6,702 bases of DNA from Armatimonadota bacterium. Its GTDB lineage: Bacteria; Sysuimicrobiota; Sysuimicrobiia; Sysuimicrobiales; JACQTN01. Within the stretch, counting starts at the first letter, position 1. Each line of letters opens with the position of its first letter. Shown piece by piece: positions 1 through 6,495 of this stretch. The position numbers were made by a program, and so were the translations under genes. Below the pieces are notes generated by a model. The model did no database searches, was not told where the DNA came from, and saw nothing but the letters and a program-made list of their open reading frames with translations. The stretch covers positions 1 through 6,702 of the forward strand of contig JACQTN010000450.1 of the NCBI GenBank assembly GCA_016210785.1, in the 5' to 3' direction.

Positions 1-21
1 CACTCTACCGCGCTCACCGGA

Positions 22-50
22 CTCACGGCGCACCGCCTCACGGCGCACCG
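22..50. repeat. Short tandem direct repeat, two 14-bp units at 15-bp spacing
   Basis: CTCACGGCGCACCG occurs at 22-35 and again, identical, at 37-50. The sequence just before it (CTCACCGGA) looks like a more diverged third unit. It lies in the non-coding stretch before the permease gene. No function can be assigned; replication slippage would explain it. Confidence 0.6.
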
Positions 51-56
51 GCTACG

Positions 57-193
57 GTGGGGGTTCCGAAGCATAGATGATGCTGGGGCTCGGCGGCGCG
101 AGTCCAATCGTGCGCTGTGCAACTCGCGGCGCCGATACCGACACATCGTGGGAAGCCGGCCCTGTGCATGACATTTCCAAGACCGACTCCTAG
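57..193 (+). repeat. Intergenic repeat module, copy 1 (copy 2 at 6512-6602)
   Basis: Colinear blocks are shared with 6512-6602. GTGGGGGTTCC (57-67) is followed after exactly 10 bases by TGATGCTGGGGCTCGGC (78-94), which matches copy 2 at 14 of 17 bases with the same 10-base gap. Then come CCTGTGCATGA (161-171; 10 of 11 match) and a block from TTTCC to TCCTAG (174-193; 15 of 20 match). This copy is longer because a hairpin plus an 11-base linker (90-150) sits between the second and third blocks. No frame here looks coding. It is seen directly as a dispersed, diverged repeat; whether it acts as RNA or DNA is unknown. Confidence 0.55.
90..135. other. Long imperfect hairpin in the permease leader
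   Basis: TCGGCGGCGCGAGT (90-103) pairs with ACTCGCGGCGCCGA (122-135): 14 positions with one G-G mismatch (96/129), around an 18-base loop. Four bases after the stem comes GACACATCGTG (140-150). This 11-mer is exactly the reverse complement of the conserved linker in the double-hairpin repeat at 6610-6684, where the linker also lies four bases from a stem. No T-tract follows, so a classical intrinsic terminator is unlikely. It could be a repeat module, a leader structure, or a factor-independent stop for an upstream gene outside the window. Confidence 0.6.
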
Positions 194-223
194 GAGCGCG
201 GGGGTAGGGTGAGGGGGTTGCCG

Positions 224-1168
224 ATGGCAAACGCGGTCGGCGCGCTGCGAAGACCGGCGTCACCGCCCACGGTGACCACCACCGGGCTGGGGTGGTTCGT
301 GCGCCGGCTGCGCCGCAACCCGCTGTCGCTGCTGGGGGCGGGGATCATCCTGTTCTTCGTGGCGGTCGCGATCTTCGCCCCGGTCATCGCCCGGCCGCCG
401 GAGAACGCGCGCAACCCTTACTTCATCCCCCACGAAGGGTACAGCCCCGACCCGCAGCCGCCGTCCCCAGGTCATCTCTTCGGGACGACGGAGCAGCAGT
501 TCGACATCTTCTACGGTCTGGTGTGGGGCACGCGAACGGCGTTCCGCGTGGGCCTCACCGTGGTGGCGAGCACGGTGCTGATAGGCATCGTGCTGGGCGG
601 GATCTCGGGCTACTACGGCGGCGCGGTGGACGAGGCGCTCATGCGCGTCGTGGACATCTTCCTGGCCTTCCCCGGCCTGGTGCTGGCCGTGGTCATCGTC
701 GCCATCCTGGGGCAGGGTCTGGAGAAGGTGATGATCGCCCTGGTCCTGGTGTCCTGGCCCGGGTACTCGCGCCTGCTGCGGGGCGAGGTGCTCTCGGTGC
801 GGGAGCGGCAGTTCGTGGAGGCCGCGCGGGCCATGGGTGTGCGCGACGTGAAGATCATCGCGCGCCATGTGCTGCCCAACAGCATCTATCCCGTGCTGGT
901 GGTGGCGTCCTTTGACATGGCGCTGGTGGTGATCACGGCGGCCGCCCTCAGCTTCCTGGGCCTGGGCGCGCCGGTAGGCTACGCGGACTGGGGGCAGTTG
1001 ATCAGCCTCTCCCGCAACTGGATCATCGGCACGGTGGGCGCGCCCTTCAAGTTCTGGTACACGATCGTGTTCCCGTCCGCGGCGATCTTCCTGTACGTCC
1101 TGGGATGGAACCTGCTGGGTGACGCGTTTCGCGACATCCTTGATCCGCGGCTCCGGGGTGCGGTGTAA
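224..1168 (+). CDS. ABC transporter permease, OppC/DppC type (peptide or related solute)
   Basis: Inner-membrane permease subunit of a peptide/nickel/oligopeptide-class ABC importer; it would pair with an OppB-type permease, two ATPases and a binding protein. The 314-residue product has the usual OppC_N start: a basic patch (RRLRRNP, 27-33) before the first membrane helix (about 37-57). A periplasmic loop follows, ending in HLFGTTEQQFDIF, a variant of the family's HxFGTDxxGRD motif. The BPD_transp_1 core follows with several helices and the EAA loop EAARAMGVRDVK (199-210) that contacts the ATPase. It ends FRDILDPRLRGAV, typical of the family. ATG 224 is preferred over GTG 209 because GAGGGGG (211-217) lies six bases before it. 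No partner gene is visible in the window, so the substrate cannot be inferred. The tail of the gene is duplicated at 1212-1245. Confidence 0.93.
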   Translation: MANAVGALRRPASPPTVTTTGLGWFVRRLRRNPLSLLGAGIILFFVAVAIFAPVIARPPENARNPYFIPHEGYSPDPQPPSPGHLFGTTEQQFDIFYGLVWGTRTAFRVGLTVVASTVLIGIVLGGISGYYGGAVDEALMRVVDIFLAFPGLVLAVVIVAILGQGLEKVMIALVLVSWPGYSRLLRGEVLSVRERQFVEAARAMGVRDVKIIARHVLPNSIYPVLVVASFDMALVVITAAALSFLGLGAPVGYADWGQLISLSRNWIIGTVGAPFKFWYTIVFPSAAIFLYVLGWNLLGDAFRDILDPRLRGAV

Positions 1169-1245
1169 GACCCCATGCTCGCCCGCGGATCTGCGGATGA
1201 GACGCTTCCTCCATCCTTGACCCGCGGCTCCCCGGTGCAGTATAA
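1135..1245 (+). repeat. Duplicated 3' end of the permease gene (copies 1135-1168 and 1212-1245)
   Basis: The last 34 bases of the permease gene, ending in its TAA, match 1212-1245 at 29 of 34 positions, 77 bp further on. In the second copy the same frame would read ILDPRLPGAV and then stop, differing from ILDPRLRGAV only by Arg to Pro; the other changes are silent. Weaker similarity continues upstream to GACGC at 1201. This looks either like a local duplication or like the remnant of a second permease gene whose body has been lost. The second copy now contains the gatC promoter. Confidence 0.7.
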
Positions 1246-1246
1246 A
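1217..1246 (+). promoter_or_regulatory. Sigma70-like promoter for the gatCAB operon
   Basis: TTGACC (1217-1222), an 18-bp spacer, and TATAAA (1241-1246) form a strong housekeeping-type promoter, unusual in such GC-rich DNA. Transcription would start near 1252-1256, just upstream of the first ATG (1258). This leaves a short leader before the preferred gatC start at 1285. Both hexamers lie in the duplicated permease tail; the parent copy has TTGATC and TGTAAG at the same places. Confidence 0.65.
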
Positions 1247-1284
1247 GCAAGTACATCATGCCGCGCCCTGGGGGACGGTGCGCC

Positions 1285-1584
1285 ATGCCCCACCGGATGG
1301 ACCTGAGCCAGGTAGACCACGTGGCCCGGCTGGCCCGCCTGGAACTCTCGGACGAGGAGCGCCGCCGCTTCGCCGAGCAACTGGGCCGCATCCTGGAGCA
1401 CGTGGCCGCGCTGGACGCCCTCGACACCTCCGGGGTCGAGCCGACCTCCCACGTGCTGCCCATGACCAACGTGCTGCGCGAAGACCAGGTGACGCCGTCG
1501 CTGCCGCGCGAGGTCGTGCTGGCGGAGGCGCGCGAGCAGGAGGACGGATACTTCAAAGTCCCGCGGGTCATTCTTCCCGATTGA
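1285..1584 (+). CDS. gatC: Asp-tRNA(Asn)/Glu-tRNA(Gln) amidotransferase subunit C
   Basis: Small scaffold subunit of the cytoplasmic GatCAB complex. It wraps around the GatA-GatB interface and stabilises GatA; the complex converts Glu-tRNA(Gln) and Asp-tRNA(Asn) to the amide forms. The 99-residue product fits the family length. It shows the N-terminal helix signature VDHVARLARLELSDEE (10-25), the middle stretch LDTSGVEPTSHV (46-57), LREDQV (64-69) and the closing EDGYFKVPRVI (86-96). Three in-frame ATGs exist (1258, 1285, 1297). ATG 1285 is chosen because GGGGGACGG (1270-1278) lies six bases before it and because family members start close to the VDHVARLA helix. It is the first gene after the promoter at 1217-1246. 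Confidence 0.95.
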   Translation: MPHRMDLSQVDHVARLARLELSDEERRRFAEQLGRILEHVAALDALDTSGVEPTSHVLPMTNVLREDQVTPSLPREVVLAEAREQEDGYFKVPRVILPD

Positions 1585-1585
1585 T

Positions 1586-1603
1586 GCGGCGCCGACGCGC
1601 CGC
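1586..1603. other. GC hairpin in the gatC-gatA gap
   Basis: GCGGCGC (1586-1592) and GCGCCGC (1597-1603) form a perfect 7-bp stem with a CGAC loop, starting one base after the gatC stop codon. No T-run follows, so a terminator is unlikely. It could stabilise or process the transcript, or affect gatA translation, since gatA has no clear Shine-Dalgarno in this 43-base gap. Confidence 0.45.
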
Positions 1604-1627
1604 GGGCGATCTCCCGGCTAACCACCG

Positions 1628-3097
1628 ATGAGCGACGAGATCTTCACCCTCACCGCCCACGCGCTGCGCGACCGTTTCCGCGGCGGCGCACTGCGGCCGT
1701 CGGAGGCGGTGGAGGCCTGCCTGCGCCGCATCGATCAGGTGGACGGCCGGCTGCACGCCTTCCTGCACGTGGACCGCGAGGGCGCGCTGGCGGAGGCTCG
1801 ACGGTGGGACGCGGTCTACGCGGCGTCCTCCGGCGGCGACGGCTTGCCTCCCCTGGCCGGCGTCCCGGTGGCCATCAAGGACAACATGTGTACGTGCGGC
1901 CTGCCCACCACCGCCGGGTCGCGCATCCTGGGACAGTGGCGGCCGCCCTACGACGCCACGGTCATCGAGCGCCTGCGCGCCGCGGGCGCGGTCATCCTCG
2001 GCAAGACGAACCTGGACGAGTTCGCCATGGGGTCGTCCACCGAGAACTCGGCGTTCGGCCCCACGCACAACCCGTGGGACCTGGACCGCGTGCCCGGCGG
2101 GTCGAGCGGCGGCTCGGCCGCGGCGGTGGCCGCCGGGGAGGCGCCGCTGGCGCTGGGCAGCGACACCGGCGGGTCCATCCGGCAGCCGGCCGCGCTGTGC
2201 GGGGTGGTGGGGCTCAAGCCGACTTACGGCCGCGTCTCGCGATATGGCTTGATCGCGTTCGCGTCGTCGCTGGATCAGATCGGTCCCTTTAGCCGCGACG
2301 TCGCCGACTGCGCGCTGCTGCTTGACGCCATCGCCGGCCACGATCCCCGAGACTCCACCTCCGCGAGCATCCCGTGCCCGGATTTCGCCGGCGGGCTTAC
2401 ACCAGACGTGCGCGGGATGCGGCTGGGGCTGCCGCGCGAGACATTCGGCGAGGGACTGGAGCGGGGCGTGCGGGACGCGGTGCTGGCGGCGGCCCGGCAC
2501 ATGGAATCGCTGGGCGCCCGCGTGGAGGAGGTGTCGCTGCCGCACCTGGAGCACGCCCTGCCGACATACTACCTGATCGCGCCCGCGGAGTGCAGCAGCA
2601 ACCTGGCCCGCTACGACGGCGTCCAGTACGGGCCGCGGATGGAGACGGACGACCTGATCACCATGTACGCCCGCACCCGCGCCCAGGGGTTTGGCGCAGA
2701 GGTGAAGCGGCGCATCATGCTGGGCACCTACGCGCTGAGCGCGGGATACTACGACGCGTTCTACCTGAAGGCGCAGCGGGTGCGCACGCTGGTGCGGCGC
2801 GACTTTGAGCACGCGCTGGAGAAGGTGGACCTGTTGCTGATGCCGGTGTCGCCCAGCGTGGCGTTCCGGATCGGAGAGAAGGTGGATGACCCGCTGCAGA
2901 TGTACCTGTCCGACATCTACACGATCCCGGTGAACCTGGCCGGCAACCCCGGGATCTCCATCTCCTGCGGCCTGGCCGCCAGCCTGCCCGTGGGGCTGCA
3001 ACTGGTAGGCCGGCCGTTTGACGAGGCGACGGTGCTGCGGGCGGCGTACGCGTACGAGCAGACGACGGAGCATCACCGGGCGCGGCCGCCGCTATAG
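1628..3097 (+). CDS. gatA: Asp-tRNA(Asn)/Glu-tRNA(Gln) amidotransferase subunit A (glutaminase)
   Basis: Amidase-signature subunit that hydrolyses glutamine and sends the ammonia through a channel to GatB. The 489-residue product is full length. The Lys-cisSer-Ser triad is intact by spacing to known GatA proteins: Lys84 in GVPVAIKDN, Ser159 in [12 protein letters not shown], and Ser183 in [12 protein letters not shown]. Other family blocks are [20 protein letters not shown] (125-144) and [13 protein letters not shown] (196-208), followed further on by the C-terminal glutamine-pocket region ([13 protein letters not shown]). ATG 1628 follows an in-frame TAA by only two codons, so the start is firm even though no good Shine-Dalgarno is visible. 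It begins 43 bp after gatC. Instead of abutting gatB it is followed by a palindromic repeat and a DUF559 gene. Confidence 0.98.
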   Translation: MSDEIFTLTAHALRDRFRGGALRPSEAVEACLRRIDQVDGRLHAFLHVDREGALAEARRWDAVYAASSGGDGLPPLAGVPVAIKDNMCTCGLPTTAGSRILGQWRPPYDATVIERLRAAGAVILGKTNLDEFAMGSSTENSAFGPTHNPWDLDRVPGGSSGGSAAAVAAGEAPLALGSDTGGSIRQPAALCGVVGLKPTYGRVSRYGLIAFASSLDQIGPFSRDVADCALLLDAIAGHDPRDSTSASIPCPDFAGGLTPDVRGMRLGLPRETFGEGLERGVRDAVLAAARHMESLGARVEEVSLPHLEHALPTYYLIAPAECSSNLARYDGVQYGPRMETDDLITMYARTRAQGFGAEVKRRIMLGTYALSAGYYDAFYLKAQRVRTLVRRDFEHALEKVDLLLMPVSPSVAFRIGEKVDDPLQMYLSDIYTIPVNLAGNPGISISCGLAASLPVGLQLVGRPFDEATVLRAAYAYEQTTEHHRARPPL

Positions 3098-3103
3098 ATA
3101 ACT

Positions 3104-3136
3104 CCCTCTCCCTCTGGGAGAGGGTTGGGGTGAGGG
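3104..3136. repeat. Palindromic repeat, left arm of the DUF559 unit
   Basis: CCCTCTCCC (3104-3112), loop TCT, GGGAGAGGG (3116-3124) form a perfect 9-bp hairpin starting six bases after the gatA stop. It is followed by TTGGGGTGAGGG (3125-3136). The whole stretch is the inverted counterpart of 3487-3520. Palindromes of this wording are a widespread dispersed repeat type in GC-rich bacteria (general knowledge, not searched here). The final GGTGAGGG sits six bases before GTG 3143 and probably serves as that gene's ribosome binding site. Confidence 0.85.
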
Positions 3137-3142
3137 TTGAAC

Positions 3143-3541
3143 GTGCCTTCCAGTCTGCCAGGCTTACAGCACCATGCCCGACGCATGCGCCGCGAGCAGA
3201 CGGATGCCGAACGGATGCTGTGGTCCTGCCTCCGGTCGCGGAGATTAGAGCATGCGAAGTTTCGCCGCCAGTTTCCCGTTGGCCCGTACATCGTAGATTT
3301 CTGCTGCATGGAGCAGAAGCTGGTCATAGAAATCGACGGAGGCCAGCATGCCGAGCAGGCAGAAGCCGATAGTCATCGGACGGCCTATCTGGCCAAGCTT
3401 GGGTACCGAGTGTTACGATTTTGGGACAATGAAGTCCTGACGAACGCCTCGGGAGTGCTCGATTGCATCGTCGAAGCGCTCGGCCCCCCTCACCCCCGCC
3501 CTCTCCCCGACGGGAGAGGGGGTGCGCGTGGAGAGCCTTGA
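3143..3541 (+). CDS. DUF559 / Vsr-like PD-(D/E)XK endonuclease-domain protein
   Basis: Small protein (132 residues from GTG 3143) of the DUF559 family, which belongs to the restriction-endonuclease-like fold related to Vsr mismatch nucleases. The family hallmarks appear in order: [15 protein letters not shown] (13-27), [15 protein letters not shown] (39-53) with the expected metal-binding Asp52, the core strand [11 protein letters not shown] (59-69) with Glu63, Asp65 and the Gln-His pair, and [15 protein letters not shown] (87-101). A cellular function for this family is not firmly established. GTG 3143 is preferred over TTG 3137 because GGTGAGGG (3129-3136) would directly abut the TTG but lies six bases from the GTG. 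The C-terminal tail ([19 protein letters not shown]) is mostly encoded by the right palindrome. The TGA shares one base with the gatB ATG. Its lower GC suggests it arrived from elsewhere. Confidence 0.85.
   Translation: MPSSLPGLQHHARRMRREQTDAERMLWSCLRSRRLEHAKFRRQFPVGPYIVDFCCMEQKLVIEIDGGQHAEQAEADSHRTAYLAKLGYRVLRFWDNEVLTNASGVLDCIVEALGPPHPRPLPDGRGGARGEP
3487..3520. repeat. Palindromic repeat, right arm of the DUF559 unit
   Basis: CCCTCACCCC (3487-3496) precedes CCCTCTCCC (3499-3507), loop CGAC, GGGAGAGGG (3512-3520). Read on the other strand it matches the left arm at 3104-3136 except for the two bases between the blocks and the hairpin loop. It lies inside the DUF559 reading frame and encodes its last residues. 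It ends 20 bp before the gatB start; the gatB ribosome binding site (GGAGAG, 3530-3535) lies just outside the hairpin. Confidence 0.85.
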
Positions 3542-5025
3542 TGGCAGGCGAGACCGCCGTCCAGTTTGAAATCGTCATCGGGCTGGAGATCCACGTCCAG
3601 CTCATGACGCAGAGCAAGATGTTCTGCGGGTGCTCCACCAAGTTCGGGGCGCCGCCAAACACCCAGACCTGTCCCGTGTGCCTGGGGCTGCCCGGGTCGC
3701 TGCCCGTCATCAACCGGCGCGCCGTGGAACTGGGGCTGCGCACGGCGCTGGCGCTGGAGTGCCGCGCCCAGCCCCGCAGCCAGTACCACCGCAAGAACTA
3801 CTACTATCCCGACCTGCCTAAGAATTACCAGATCTCGCAGTACCAGTACAGGGACCACCCGCCGCTGGGGACGGGCGGCCGGCTCATCATCCCCGTGGAC
3901 GGTATGGAGCGCGTGGTGGGCATCCGGCGCGTGCACCTGGAGGAGGACACAGGCAAACTGGTGCACGAAGCGTTAGAGGACGAGAGCGGTTATGTGAGCG
4001 GCTACGCGCTCGTGGACTACAACCGCGGCGGCGTGCCGCTCATGGAGGTTGTCACCGACCCCGACCTGCGCTCGCCGGAGGAGGCCCGGATATTCCTGGG
4101 GCGGCTGCGGACGCTGCTGCAGTACATCGAGGTCAGCACCGGCCGCATGGAGGAAGGCACGTTTCGCTGCGATGCCAACGTCTCGCTGCGCCGGCCGGGG
4201 GAACCGCTGGGCATCCGCACCGAGGTCAAGAACATGAACTCCTTGCGCTCTGTGGAGCGGGCGCTGGCGTTTGAGGTGGAGCGGCAGCGCCGCGTCCTGG
4301 CCGACGGCGGCCAGGTGATCCAGGAGACGCGCCACTGGGACGAGCAGCGCGGCGTCACCTTCTCCTCCCGCGAGAAGGAGGAGGCGCAGGACTACCGGTA
4401 CTTCCCGGAACCCGACCTGGTGCCGCTGGCGGTGGATGAGGACTGGATCGCCGACGTGCGCCGCCGGCTGCCCGAGCTGCCGGAGGCGCGGCGGGAGCGC
4501 TTCATCACCGCGCACGGGCTCTCCGCCTACGATGCGGAGGTGCTCACCAGTGAGAAGGTGCTGGCCGATTTCTTCGAAGCCACCGTGGCCCATCACCCGA
4601 AGCCCAAGGCGGTGAGCAACTGGCTCCTCACGGAGATCCTGGGCTGGCTCAACGCCCAGGGCAAGGAGATCCAGGACCTCGCGGTCACCCCCGCGCAGGT
4701 CGCTGCCCTGCTGCGCCTGGTGGACGACGGCACGCTCTCCATCCGCTCGGCCAAGGAGGTGGGCGAGGAGATGCTGTCCACCGGCAAGGATCCCTCTCGC
4801 ATCGTGGAGGAGCGCGGGCTGGTGCAGATCAGCGACGAGGCCATGCTGCGCGGGGTCATCCAGGAAGTGATCGGCGAGCACCCGGGACCGGCCGCGGACT
4901 TCCGCGGCGGCAAGGACAGGGCGTTGACCTTCCTGGTGGGACAGGTGATGCGCAAGACCCGGGGGCGCGCCAACCCGGAGATGGTGAACCGGCTGCTGCG
5001 GGAGTCACTGCGTGACCAGGGGTAG
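3541..5025 (+). CDS. gatB: Asp-tRNA(Asn)/Glu-tRNA(Gln) amidotransferase subunit B
   Basis: tRNA-binding and kinase subunit of GatCAB. It phosphorylates the side-chain carboxylate of the mischarged aminoacyl-tRNA with ATP, then amidates it with ammonia from GatA. The 494-residue product is full length. It has the cradle start [12 protein letters not shown] (10-21), zinc-type cysteines C29, C31, C44 and C47, [17 protein letters not shown] (84-100), LEEDTGK (133-139), [20 protein letters not shown] (158-177) and [12 protein letters not shown] (206-217). A helical region and a YqeY-like tail domain (about 345-494) follow, ending with [20 protein letters not shown] 3541 overlaps the upstream TGA by one base and has GGAGAG (3530-3535) at good spacing. 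The frame stays open upstream to 3463, but that part is DUF559 and repeat sequence. The following gene overlaps it by 14 bp. Confidence 0.98.
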   Translation: MAGETAVQFEIVIGLEIHVQLMTQSKMFCGCSTKFGAPPNTQTCPVCLGLPGSLPVINRRAVELGLRTALALECRAQPRSQYHRKNYYYPDLPKNYQISQYQYRDHPPLGTGGRLIIPVDGMERVVGIRRVHLEEDTGKLVHEALEDESGYVSGYALVDYNRGGVPLMEVVTDPDLRSPEEARIFLGRLRTLLQYIEVSTGRMEEGTFRCDANVSLRRPGEPLGIRTEVKNMNSLRSVERALAFEVERQRRVLADGGQVIQETRHWDEQRGVTFSSREKEEAQDYRYFPEPDLVPLAVDEDWIADVRRRLPELPEARRERFITAHGLSAYDAEVLTSEKVLADFFEATVAHHPKPKAVSNWLLTEILGWLNAQGKEIQDLAVTPAQVAALLRLVDDGTLSIRSAKEVGEEMLSTGKDPSRIVEERGLVQISDEAMLRGVIQEVIGEHPGPAADFRGGKDRALTFLVGQVMRKTRGRANPEMVNRLLRESLRDQG

Positions 5026-6418
5026 CCCCCCAAGAGGGAGCCCTTCGCCCGCACGCCCTCCGCTCCTTCGCCCGGGCGGACGGCTGAGGGTCCGCTTCGA
5101 CGCGCTCGGCCGCGACGGGCTGGCCGAGGCCCGCGTCGGGAACACCGTCGTGGCCGCGGCCTACGGCATCCCGGGCGAGGAGGCGCTGGTCGAGGTCATC
5201 GCGGTGGAGCGGCACCGGGCCCGGGCCCGGATCGTCTCGCTCCTCCGCAAGTCTCCCGATGTCGCCCCCGTCGCCTGCCACCACTTCGGCCGCTGCGGGG
5301 GGTGCCAGTGGCAGCACCTGGCGTACCCGGCGCAGTTGCACTACAAGGCGGCGCTCATCCGGTCCGTCCTCCACGAACAGTTGAAGGTGCCGCCGGAGTT
5401 GGTGCGGCCGGCGCTGGGCGGCCCGCCCCTGTGGGAGTACCGCCACCGCCTCGCGGCAACCTTCGCGGCGCGTGAGGGGACTCCCGTTGCGGGGTTCCAC
5501 GCGCTGGGCGGCCGGCGCGTCATCGACGTGGTGGAGTGTCCCGTGCAGCATCCCACCAACGTGCGCATTCTGGCGGCGTGCCGGGCGGCGGTGCGCCGTC
5601 TGGGGCTTCCGGTCTACGACCCCGCCACGGACCGCGGCGTCGTCCGCGGCGTGGTGGCGCTCACCGCCTTCGCCACCGGCGAGGCGATGATGGTGCTCGG
5701 CACGCGCCGGTCGCTGGTGGACCGCGATGCCTTCGTGCGCGCGGTGCTGGACACGGTCCCGGACAGGGAGAGCGTGATGGAGAGCGCGCAGCGCGGGCGC
5801 GGCAGCGAGGTGGTGGGGCGGCGGGCCGACCTGCTGTGGGGGCGGCCGCACCTGCTGGATGAGGTGGCCGGCATCCGGCTGCGCCTGACCCACGCCACGC
5901 CGCTGCCCGCCAGCCCGCTCGGGCTGCCCAGGCTGCTCGGGGCGGTGGAGGACCTGGCGGCGCTGGCGGCGGGCGAGACCGCCGTGGATCCCTACGGGGG
6001 GTGCGGTCTGGCGGCGCTCCATCTGGCGCGGCGAGGCGCCCGCGTGCTGTCCGTGGTGCCGACCGACCTGCTGGACGATGCCCGCGACGCCGTCCGTCTC
6101 AACGGCGCGGAAGGCTGCATCTTCTACACGCGCGATCCGGCCCGCGCGCTGGCCAAGATCGGGGGCCGCGGCGGTCCCGTCCACGCGGCCATCCTGCAGC
6201 CGCCGGGCGAAGGGGCGGACGCGGAGGTCCTGCGCGCCACGGCGGGTCTCGGGGTGGCGCGCGTGGTGTACGTGGGACGGTCCCTGCCCACGTTGGTGCG
6301 GGACGTGGGCCGGCTGCAGGCGCTGGGATACGCGGTCGCCGCGGTGCAGCCCGTGGATCTGGCGCCGCACGTGAGCACGATGCATGTGGTGGTGCGGATG
6401 GAGCGGGCTGGCCCGTAG
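5012..6418 (+). CDS. TrmA/RlmD-family TRAM + Fe-S protein, methyltransferase active site degenerate
   Basis: The 468-residue protein has the full layout of 5-methyluridine RNA methyltransferases (TrmA, RlmC/RlmD, RlmCD): a TRAM domain (about 22-80), a [4Fe-4S] cysteine set C89-x5-C95-x2-C98 with C176, then a class I methyltransferase fold to the end. The fold is easily followed (LRLT 290-293, [10 protein letters not shown] 356-365, [14 protein letters not shown] 418-431, ALGY 437-440), yet key residues are changed against E. coli RlmD. The Cys nucleophile of SCNP is Arg423, the general-base Glu is His458, the Asp of the DPxR motif is Gln396 (LQPP), the FxQ SAM motif is PAS (299-301), the acidic SAM-ribose residue is lost in LSVVP, and the glycine loop reads DPYGGCG. 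Uridine methylation is therefore unlikely; RNA binding or Fe-S chemistry may remain. GTG 5012 is chosen for GGGAG (5000-5004) and the 14-bp overlap with gatB, implying translational coupling. Confidence 0.9.
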   Translation: MTRGSPPRGSPSPARPPLLRPGGRLRVRFDALGRDGLAEARVGNTVVAAAYGIPGEEALVEVIAVERHRARARIVSLLRKSPDVAPVACHHFGRCGGCQWQHLAYPAQLHYKAALIRSVLHEQLKVPPELVRPALGGPPLWEYRHRLAATFAAREGTPVAGFHALGGRRVIDVVECPVQHPTNVRILAACRAAVRRLGLPVYDPATDRGVVRGVVALTAFATGEAMMVLGTRRSLVDRDAFVRAVLDTVPDRESVMESAQRGRGSEVVGRRADLLWGRPHLLDEVAGIRLRLTHATPLPASPLGLPRLLGAVEDLAALAAGETAVDPYGGCGLAALHLARRGARVLSVVPTDLLDDARDAVRLNGAEGCIFYTRDPARALAKIGGRGGPVHAAILQPPGEGADAEVLRATAGLGVARVVYVGRSLPTLVRDVGRLQALGYAVAAVQPVDLAPHVSTMHVVVRMERAGP

Positions 6419-6492
6419 GGTTGGGTGAAGTGGCTCTACGCCACTTCACCCTTCACGATGTCTCCGGACGGGGGCGACTCTTCGTCGCCCCC
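6419..6492. repeat. Double-hairpin repeat, copy 1 (possible operon 3' end)
   Basis: This begins directly after the stop codon of the TrmA-like gene. Stem 1 pairs GGGTGAAGTGGC (6423-6434) with GCCACTTCACCC (6440-6451), 12 perfect pairs with a TCTAC loop. A conserved linker follows (TTCACGATGT, 6452-6461). Stem 2 pairs GGGGGCGAC (6470-6478) with GTCGCCCCC (6484-6492), 9 perfect pairs with a TCTTC loop. The same plan returns at 6610-6684 with compensated stem changes. There is no T-tract, so it is not a textbook intrinsic terminator, but two strong hairpins at a gene end could stop transcription or protect the 3' end. Confidence 0.8.
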
Positions 6493-6495
6493 ATG

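Larger units (their letters stand above)
3104..3520 (+). mobile_element. Candidate mobile unit: DUF559 gene between inverted palindromic repeats
   Basis: A ~417-bp block lies between gatA and gatB, two genes normally adjacent in this operon. Its ends are ~33-bp inverted copies of one another (3104-3136 and 3487-3520), each carrying its own CCCTCTCCC/GGGAGAGGG hairpin. The interior encodes a DUF559 nuclease-like protein and has lower GC (two 60-base lines, 3241-3300 and 3361-3420, count to 52 and 53 percent; 4381-4440 in gatB counts to 68 percent). That an endonuclease-palindrome pair moves as a unit, by analogy with REP/RAYT elements, is inference; no target-site duplication was identified. 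Confidence 0.4.

Noticed and set aside
1..171. Open + frame at the window start as the tail of an upstream gene
   Set aside because: The translation contains a tandem-repeat-derived stretch and resembles no permease or other family. The region is explained by repeats and a hairpin.
203..217. GGGTAGGGTGAGGGGG before the permease as another copy of the palindromic repeat
   Set aside because: It shares GGGTGAGGG with the arm at 3128-3136, but no CCCTCTCCC/GGGAGAGGG hairpin accompanies it; it is adequately explained as a purine-rich ribosome binding site.
1212..1245. A second permease gene
   Set aside because: Only ~11 codons of similarity remain and a TGA lies in frame at 1198-1200, so there is no gene, only a duplicated or remnant tail.
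1568..3076. Long minus-strand frame opposite gatA (and similar ones opposite gatB and the TrmA-like gene)
   Set aside because: These are His/Arg/Gln-rich antisense shadows of well-supported genes, caused by GC-rich codon usage.
3463..3540. N-terminal extension of gatB in the same open frame
   Set aside because: The 26 extra residues are Pro/Arg-rich, encoded by DUF559 and palindrome sequence in another frame, and unlike any GatB start. ATG 3541 has a good ribosome binding site and the family-typical N-terminus.
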